DNA of 64,000 nucleotides. Source: Paenalcaligenes sp050487225. GTDB lineage: Bacteria; Pseudomonadota; Gammaproteobacteria; Burkholderiales; Burkholderiaceae_B. A program made the translations under genes and the position numbers. Location of the stretch: positions 496,001 through 560,000 of the forward strand of contig NZ_JBKQGY010000002.1 of assembly GCF_050487225.1 (NCBI RefSeq), read 5' to 3'. How positions within the stretch are numbered: position 1 is the first letter of the stretch; each line of letters starts with the position of its first letter. Shown here one piece after another: positions 61,586 through 64,000 of the stretch. Under the pieces are notes generated by a model. That model had not been told where the DNA came from. It saw only the letters and a list, made by a program, of their open reading frames with translations, and made no database searches.

Positions 61586-61613
61586 CATAATGACGAAAAA
61601 TTTCGTCATTATG
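61586..61613 (+). promoter_or_regulatory. Long perfect palindrome, likely Lrp/AsnC operator
   Basis: CATAATGACGAAA and TTTCGTCATTATG are perfect 13-base complements with an AA centre. A third copy of the half motif (CGTCATAATG) overlaps the left arm at 61584-61592. It lies between the divergent dehydrogenase and regulator genes and overlaps possible early start codons of the regulator. Confidence 0.7.
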
Positions 61614-62090
61614 GCCAAAACCCTCATGAACGCTTTTCGCTATCCCGAGTTAGACAGTTTAGATAGGCAACTGATTGCTGCCTTACAAATCAATGCACGT
61701 GAGTCTGTCGCCAGTTTGGCGCGTACCTTAGGGGTAGCACGCACCACTATTTTGTCGCGTATTCAGCGTCTGGAAAAACAAGGCGTGATCCACGGCTATA
61801 CCGTGCAATTAGCCGCTCCCTTCCATGAGCAAGGTTTGCAAGCCTACGCCGGTATTATCGTGAAGCCCAAGTTGGGGAATCAGGTACTGCGACAGCTCAG
61901 CCAAATCCCTGAAGTGGAATCCGCCGCTACGGTGAGTGGTGAGTTTGATTTGATGATCTGGCTACGCGCCCGTAGTACTGAAGAACTAGACCTGTTGCTA
62001 GACACCATCGGTGCATTAGAGGGGGTGGTACGTACCCACAGCGCTATTGTGCTGGCACGAAAATTCGACCGTCGTCATCAGCATAGCTAA
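61611..62090 (+). CDS. Lrp/AsnC family transcriptional regulator
   Basis: A regulator of about 159 residues. Residues 18-75 form the helix-turn-helix (LDSLDRQLIAALQINARESVASLARTLGVARTTILSRIQRLEKQG region), followed by a RAM effector domain with EVESAATVSGEFDLMIWLRA. ATG codons at 61590, 61611 and 61626 are in frame; the first lies within the palindrome, so a downstream one is preferred. Likely controls itself and the saccharopine dehydrogenase-like gene. Confidence 0.88.
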   Translation: MAKTLMNAFRYPELDSLDRQLIAALQINARESVASLARTLGVARTTILSRIQRLEKQGVIHGYTVQLAAPFHEQGLQAYAGIIVKPKLGNQVLRQLSQIPEVESAATVSGEFDLMIWLRARSTEELDLLLDTIGALEGVVRTHSAIVLARKFDRRHQHS

Positions 62091-62093
62091 GTA

Positions 62094-64000
62094 TTAGTTA
62101 GGCAGCCAGCGCTCAAACAAACGGTGATCTTTACCTGCTGGCACATACCAAACTTTGCCTGCTGGGTCCCACATGGCTCCCAAGGCTTTAGCCTCATCTT
62201 TTTCGGCATAGGGCACCGCCAAGACCAAACGGCCATCTTGAGTAGGCTGTGGCTCTCTAAAGCTAGGCGCTGCTTGGCGGGTAACCGCTTGATAGGGGCG
62301 TGCCTGTTGGCGTTGCTGGTTCTGACGCAGGGCCTCGTTAGCCCGCTGATCTACCTGCGTTAAACCTAGTCTGGCCACAAACGGACTTTGACTGGCCACC
62401 TCTTGCGGCACAATCAAACTCAACTGCTGCTGTGTTCGTGTGATGGCCACATAGAATAGGTTTTCCTCTTCCTGGGTCACCGCCCCCTCAGCCGGAAACT
62501 CGCCCTGCTCCAACCATGGCAACAGCACATGCGGGTACTCTTTACCCTTAGATTGCGCCACGCATTCCAACACCACCGCCTGGTCACCGCGTCGCTCAGG
62601 GGCAGAACCCGCCGTCCCTAACCAATCGTATAGGGCCTTTAATGACCAGTTTTGCTGCTCAGCAATAGCAATCAAGCCCTGTATGGATTTCTGTATCACA
62701 CGAGCTTGTTCTTCATGCACAAACAGCCGTCTGGCCACCATCTGCAAATCTACGGCATCACACACCTGTCGCAGCACCATGGCCGCGTTAGCGTCTGTGC
62801 CTTCGTTTGTGAGCAACTCTATCGCCATGCGCATGCGCTGCGCCGACATTTCAGGGGCAGTACGCTCAATCTGCCCATGAAAAAACGACTGCATCAGTTC
62901 GGGGTATTCGGCGATTTCAGCTTGTGCTTGTTCTAGCGTGTGGTCATCCATGCTCAACTCAGCAAAGAATGCCAAAGCCGCCACAATATCACCACGCCTA
63001 GTGGTGTTTGGCACCGTTTCCAACGCACCAATGGATAAGGCCAACAGCCCTTGAATGAACAGTATTTCTCGGCGCTGCAAATACGAGGTAAAACCTTGAA
63101 TACGATACGGCACACCAGCTTGCAACAAGGCGTTTTCCAGCACTACCGACTGGTGTGTGTCGCGCAATAAAATGGCGCAACTATTTAGACCATGCCCCAA
63201 GCCCACCCATTTACGTACTGCCCGCAATGTCGCTTGTGCGGCAGCCTGCGGCTCATGGTGGTTGTACAGGCTTAGCTCTACGCCAGTGTGCTCAGGCAAT
63301 GCCGAACTCACTACTTTATTTTTGAAATGCTCTACCGCAAAGGCCAAATGCGGGCCGTGCCGGTACGTTTGCGTCAGTGGCAGCGAACGCGTTGCTGGGT
63401 ATCTATCCCTAAACCGTTCCAATAAGAAAGCCTCATCGGCACCCGCTGCACGGTGAATCACCTGATCTTTATCACCAGCCCCTACAAAGAACACATCGCC
63501 CTTATCCAAGAGTGCACACAGCACCTGAAACGCCGACTCGTTCATGTCGTGCAATTCGTCTGCCACAATCAGTCTGCAAGTCGGTAGGTAATCGTGCCAG
63601 AACGCCTCTTCTTGCAGATTCTTAGCCAGATCATAGGTAGCATCTTGCGCACTGCGGAACATCACACCGTCGTAGCGACTATTGCGCAGTGCTTCAAACT
63701 CATGCGCACACAAATAATCCGTCAACGTAGTTTGTGCGTGTATTGCTCTGTCTTCCGCATCCAAACTGGCATCATCGCTTTCCAGTAGCATGCTGGCTTT
63801 TAAACGCTGCTGACATTCCAGAAACTGACTGACTGCCACATGGTGCGTACGTATATCCAGATACTCATAGCGCTGCGCGTATCTATTGCTCACCTGCTCC
63901 AGCGCTTGCAACACATAAGGGCGCAACGCAGCAGCATCCTCAATACGAGGCACCGACACCTGTTCGGCTTTGAGCAAGATTTGCTCAGCAAACTGTTCAA
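62094..64000 (-). CDS. UvrD/Rep-like superfamily I helicase with C-terminal DUF5710, 5' end outside window
   Basis: At least 635 residues; the frame runs open through the right edge, so the N terminus with Walker A is missing here. Visible SF1 motifs are LIVADELHDMNESAFQVL (motif II, DE-x-H/Q), GAGDKDQVIHRAAGA (motif III, unusual), LTQTYRHGP (motif IV, QTYR), VLECVAQSKGKEYPHVLLP (motif V) and EEENLFYVAITRTQQQL (motif VI). After a Gln-rich linker (about 545-580) the last 45 residues read LAVPYAEKDEAKALGAMWDP ... WYVP, a DUF5710 domain often found attached to primases and other DNA enzymes. Likely a 3'-5' DNA helicase in repair or replication. Confidence 0.87.
   Translation of the reverse strand, partial: EQFAEQILLKAEQVSVPRIEDAAALRPYVLQALEQVSNRYAQRYEYLDIRTHHVAVSQFLECQQRLKASMLLESDDASLDAEDRAIHAQTTLTDYLCAHEFEALRNSRYDGVMFRSAQDATYDLAKNLQEEAFWHDYLPTCRLIVADELHDMNESAFQVLCALLDKGDVFFVGAGDKDQVIHRAAGADEAFLLERFRDRYPATRSLPLTQTYRHGPHLAFAVEHFKNKVVSSALPEHTGVELSLYNHHEPQAAAQATLRAVRKWVGLGHGLNSCAILLRDTHQSVVLENALLQAGVPYRIQGFTSYLQRREILFIQGLLALSIGALETVPNTTRRGDIVAALAFFAELSMDDHTLEQAQAEIAEYPELMQSFFHGQIERTAPEMSAQRMRMAIELLTNEGTDANAAMVLRQVCDAVDLQMVARRLFVHEEQARVIQKSIQGLIAIAEQQNWSLKALYDWLGTAGSAPERRGDQAVVLECVAQSKGKEYPHVLLPWLEQGEFPAEGAVTQEEENLFYVAITRTQQQLSLIVPQEVASQSPFVARLGLTQVDQRANEALRQNQQRQQARPYQAVTRQAAPSFREPQPTQDGRLVLAVPYAEKDEAKALGAMWDPAGKVWYVPAGKDHRLFERWLPN

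Overview
The window reads as ordinary chromosome of a betaproteobacterium, most likely Burkholderiales/Alcaligenaceae. The evidence is overlapping metX-metW, an E. coli-type gshA, a membrane-anchored cytochrome c5, PcaIJ/PcaF-type enzymes, several periplasmic-binding-protein ABC importers and a moderate GC content. No phage, insertion sequence, CRISPR array or rRNA was seen. One tRNA-Arg(CCG) lies at 11.6 kb.

Layout. 0-6 kb: O-antigen ligase-like protein, a MASE1-PAS-GGDEF diguanylate cyclase with a C9 tract in its first codons, a periplasmic ecotin-type protease inhibitor on a long Pro/Ala-rich linker, and an lrgAB-like pair. 6-11.4 kb: metX-metW-ampG (minus strand) behind a SAM-II-like riboswitch, gshA, cytochrome c5. 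12-15 kb: a NicO-type metal transporter between two DUF1007 proteins, then a methyltransferase. 15-18 kb: a CstA/BtsT-type pyruvate transporter with its YbdD partner, then a frameshifted lipoprotein gene. 19-23.4 kb: a taurine-type ABC importer joined to a D-cysteine desulfhydrase/L-cysteate sulfo-lyase-like enzyme and an Asp/Glu racemase-family enzyme. 23.4-26.3 kb: a Zur-box-preceded, histidine-rich ZnuD-like receptor plus a methyltransferase. 26.5-29.3 kb: SDR/LysR pair and a kinase-SH3 fusion.

29.3-41.5 kb is one catabolic island: GntR/FCD regulator, SDR, LIV-type importer and a complete 2-oxoacid dehydrogenase complex (fused E1 alpha-beta, VOC protein, E2, E3). A consensus promoter followed by a near-palindromic repeat lies between the divergent arms.

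41.6-53.9 kb is a second and more unusual island: pcaI-pcaJ-type CoA-transferase, an IclR regulator, a three-gene biotin-dependent carboxylase of pyruvate-carboxylase/oxaloacetate-decarboxylase type, a second LIV importer and a PcaF-type thiolase. The same 15-bp palindrome (GTTC-N7-GAAC) lies upstream of all three transcription units. Carboxylating the methyl group of levulinate (4-oxopentanoate) would give 3-oxoadipate, the substrate of PcaIJ and PcaF. I therefore propose, as inference only, that this island is a levulinate (or related methyl-ketone acid) carboxylation pathway.

54-64 kb: FUSC-type aromatic acid exporter with MarR, a small DMT-type protein, a split chromate transporter, an MFS exporter, a HI0933-type flavoprotein, a saccharopine-dehydrogenase-like enzyme with a divergent Lrp/AsnC regulator, and a UvrD-like helicase running off the right edge.
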